Assembly (NCBI GenBank): GCA_900754615.1
Contig: CAAEDN010000116.1
Coordinates: forward strand, 1 to 40,178
Reading direction: 5' to 3'
DNA from: an uncultured Holdemanella sp.
GTDB lineage: Bacteria > Bacillota_I > Bacilli_A > Erysipelotrichales > Erysipelotrichaceae
Length of the DNA stretch: 40,178 nt
A model generated the notes under the pieces. It was not told where the DNA came from. It made no database searches and saw nothing but the letters and a program-made list of their open reading frames with translations. A program made the translations under genes and the position numbers. Positions 38,316-40,178 of the stretch are shown here, piece by piece (the first letter of the stretch is position 1; each line of letters starts with the position of its first letter).

Positions 38316-40077
38316 TTAGTTTATCCTTCAAAATTTTTTCAAATTTTAAAATTTCTTCCATGCATAAATCAAGGAATTTAAATATCTCATCTTTATTAAT
38401 TTCATCACCGATATTAATAGTTTCAGATTTAAAAATTTGTCTCCATAACCAATCATCTTTTTGATTTCCTGATGGATATATTTTATTTATCTTATTACAA
38501 ATTTGTTTGAATTCATCTGTAGAATTTTTGTTACTAAGAACTAGCTTGATATATGAAGGCTGCTTTTCAATATTCACTATTTCATAGAAATAATGATTCT
38601 CTGAATTCCAACCACTAGGACAACCAGGAATTTTCGGAATTATTTCATTCATTCCATCTGTTGTAAATCGAGTATAAGACCGAGCACTTCTCTTGATATC
38701 TAAATGTATATTCTCTTTGGTTAAGGCCCATTCTCTAAATGTACCCGCAATATCTGAATATCTTTTTTCCTTTGGATTCATCAGATAATTAATCATAGCT
38801 TCAAGAAGTTTATCCGCCCATTCACAATGAAATTGTTTCATCTTAGGCCAATCATTTTCATTGTTGACACTAACTTGGTTTATACTATACGAAATATAAC
38901 AAGCTTTATATTGATCAGCTCGATCCCATTTTAATTGAGTGCCTAATTGATTCTCGATTTCAATTTTATGACTATATAGTTTGTCAAAAACAGATTCATT
39001 CTTTTCTTTATCACTTGTCGAAATACATAATTCAACTCTAACGCAATCTATATTTGCAATACAATTTATTGCAAAACCACTCATTCCAAAAGAACCGCTA
39101 AGTGTATTTGACGTTGTAACAGATGCATTATTAAACGTACCTCTATACATTGTTTTATTCTGCAAGCAAGGAATAACATAGGCCCAATACTTCTTTCTTA
39201 TCTCATCTAAATCATTGGAAGACCGAACATTTTTTTCTTCTTTTAAATAGAAAATCAAATCCATAGGATCCAAATTAAATAGAGTAAATAGTCTTCTTAA
39301 TATTCTTATCTTTGTTATGGTACTTGTATTCTTTTCAACATAAATATTATTATCTATCTTCAAAGCTGTTCTTAATAAGGACTTATCATTACTAAAATAA
39401 GCTTTTGAGTCATAATCGTCAGTTTCTTGGAAAATCAAAGAATTCAATACCGATTTATCTCGTTCATGCAAATATTTAACAATATTTTCAAACATCTCCG
39501 CCCAGCTTGTAACTGGCTGTTCGATATCAAGATAACTATATTTAACTATCTCTCTACCTTTCAAATCATAATTTTCATCATCTAAAGAACATGATTCAAA
39601 TTCTTTTTCTACAGGAACAAATTCAGTTGTAGGATATGACCAAATCTCTAAAGCTCTTTTGATCATATCAGCGTTTCGTTCTTCAAGTTCATTTATTCCC
39701 CAAGAATCTTTAGTTGCAATCTTTTGATTCATTCTCAATCCGCTATCCTTATAACCACCTTTACCTTCTCTCTTTTCAATAAAGGTATTATTGCTTAAAT
39801 TTGAATTATATCCAGTTAAAGTCAAATTAGCCAAACGATGTAACCATGTATCATGAATTTCATCAGCTCTTTCACCTAAACTATCCATCCAAGAAGGTGT
39901 TAATGTTTGAGGCATAATATGTTCGATTGTGTAAACATTTTTATCTAAATTTGCATAAACATCTTTTGCTTCAACTGTTCCATAATTTTCATATCGTTCA
40001 AACAAATATGCTTTAAATGTTCCTCGCATTTTATATACTTGTTTTTGAGAAATAGCTTCTTTAAACTCATCATCCAT
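38302..40077 (-). CDS. DUF262/DUF1524 (GmrSD-like) nuclease, C-terminal part
   Basis: 591 residues from the first Met at 40077. Residues about 45-105 are a DUF1524 HNH-type nuclease: YTIEHIMPQ (His53), TWLHRLANLTLTGYNSNLSN (His80 and Asn) and FIEKREG. The remainder includes a C-terminal region (about 320-590) resembling DUF4268. Proteins of this kind with an N-terminal DUF262 ParB-like NTPase domain are modification-dependent (type IV) restriction or anti-phage enzymes. That domain is missing: the translation upstream of Met1 keeps family-like residues (YEKDTARYP) but meets a TAA eight codons before the ATG, and the window ends about 100 bp later. So the gene is either 5'-broken or split. The base composition is AT-rich, as in acquired defence genes. 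Confidence 0.75.
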   Translation of the reverse strand: MDDEFKEAISQKQVYKMRGTFKAYLFERYENYGTVEAKDVYANLDKNVYTIEHIMPQTLTPSWMDSLGERADEIHDTWLHRLANLTLTGYNSNLSNNTFIEKREGKGGYKDSGLRMNQKIATKDSWGINELEERNADMIKRALEIWSYPTTEFVPVEKEFESCSLDDENYDLKGREIVKYSYLDIEQPVTSWAEMFENIVKYLHERDKSVLNSLIFQETDDYDSKAYFSNDKSLLRTALKIDNNIYVEKNTSTITKIRILRRLFTLFNLDPMDLIFYLKEEKNVRSSNDLDEIRKKYWAYVIPCLQNKTMYRGTFNNASVTTSNTLSGSFGMSGFAINCIANIDCVRVELCISTSDKEKNESVFDKLYSHKIEIENQLGTQLKWDRADQYKACYISYSINQVSVNNENDWPKMKQFHCEWADKLLEAMINYLMNPKEKRYSDIAGTFREWALTKENIHLDIKRSARSYTRFTTDGMNEIIPKIPGCPSGWNSENHYFYEIVNIEKQPSYIKLVLSNKNSTDEFKQICNKINKIYPSGNQKDDWLWRQIFKSETINIGDEINKDEIFKFLDLCMEEILKFEKILKDKLNETV

Positions 40078-40178
40078 TGGATATCGTGCTGTATCTTTTT
40101 CGTATTATGAAACCAGGAAGAAAAGTATTCTGGTTAATATAGAATTGTATAATGTAGATGAACAGATCAAGAATCATT
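40078..40178 (-). pseudogene. Probable broken 5' extension of the DUF262/DUF1524 gene
   Basis: In frame with the nuclease, the last codons before Met read YEKDTARYP after a TAA. In the neighbouring frame the same DNA reads WFHNTKK, and the two join at a run of five A, as one lost or gained base would do. That second frame also meets a stop (TAA) about 10 codons earlier. This suggests more than one lesion, but only about 100 bp is available. Confidence 0.4.

Overview
The window looks like chromosomal DNA from a low-GC Gram-positive bacterium (Firmicutes), most likely of the Erysipelotrichia type. The evidence is the EzrA division regulator, the YfmF/YfmH peptidase pair, DUF951 beside ychF, a Bce-type peptide-sensing module and two secreted NlpC/P60 proteins. 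The phylum is well supported. The class is an inference. I see no tRNA, rRNA, CRISPR array or transposase. Most of the window is tightly packed core-genome DNA with -1/-4 overlaps, AGGAGG-type ribosome binding sites and clear intrinsic terminators.

Layout. 1-6.3 kb (minus): rlmA-rlmD (rRNA methylation) and ezrA-cysteine desulfurase-thiI (division, tRNA thiolation). 6.5-7.1 kb (plus): rpsD behind a structured leader that probably binds S4. 7.2-13.2 kb (minus): a second SSB, the M16 pair yfmF/yfmH, a secreted NlpC/P60 protein with choline-binding-like repeats, and rdgB-trmL-small membrane protein. 13.3-17.6 kb: a decayed MFS transporter, a divergent tgt, a MetE-like methyltransferase and a P-loop kinase with an unrecognised N-terminal domain. 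17.6-23.9 kb (minus): an Na/Pi cotransporter, then the compact run nitroreductase(broken)-ispF-dtd-folD-DUF951-ychF-M50 protease. 23.9-27.7 kb (minus): a second NlpC/P60 protein with 13 octapeptide repeats, then pgk-tpiA and rlmH. 27.7-33.0 kb (minus): an AAA ATPase and a complete Bce-type module (response regulator, short histidine kinase, ABC ATPase, large permease). 33.1-36.8 kb (minus): a four-gene cell-surface O-acylation operon (DUF4358, MBOAT, DHHW, SGNH). 37-38 kb (plus): a metallophosphoesterase. 38.1-40.2 kb (minus): the edge of a likely defence locus, with a DUF262/DUF1524-type nuclease fragment and a tiny overlapping gene.

How the genes work together. The Bce module and the acylation operon are adjacent and both act at the cell envelope: one senses and counters peptide antibiotics, the other probably decorates wall polymers. 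The two NlpC/P60 proteins are probable wall hydrolases. RlmA, RlmD, RlmH, TrmL, ThiI, Dtd, Tgt and YfmF/H are scattered translation-quality functions.

Points most worth a second look: a 25-codon membrane peptide gene overlapping the Bce permease stop and followed directly by a terminator; a shared CTTACA-N4-TGTWAG operator in front of both Bce transcription units; two genes (rlmA and the kinase fusion) whose extended -10 elements end 6 nt before the ATG, which predicts leaderless mRNAs; a small gene split exactly at a GGGAAAG slippery heptamer; a nitroreductase broken by a perfect 16-bp tandem duplication; and a tgt whose base-binding residues differ from the preQ1-type enzyme.
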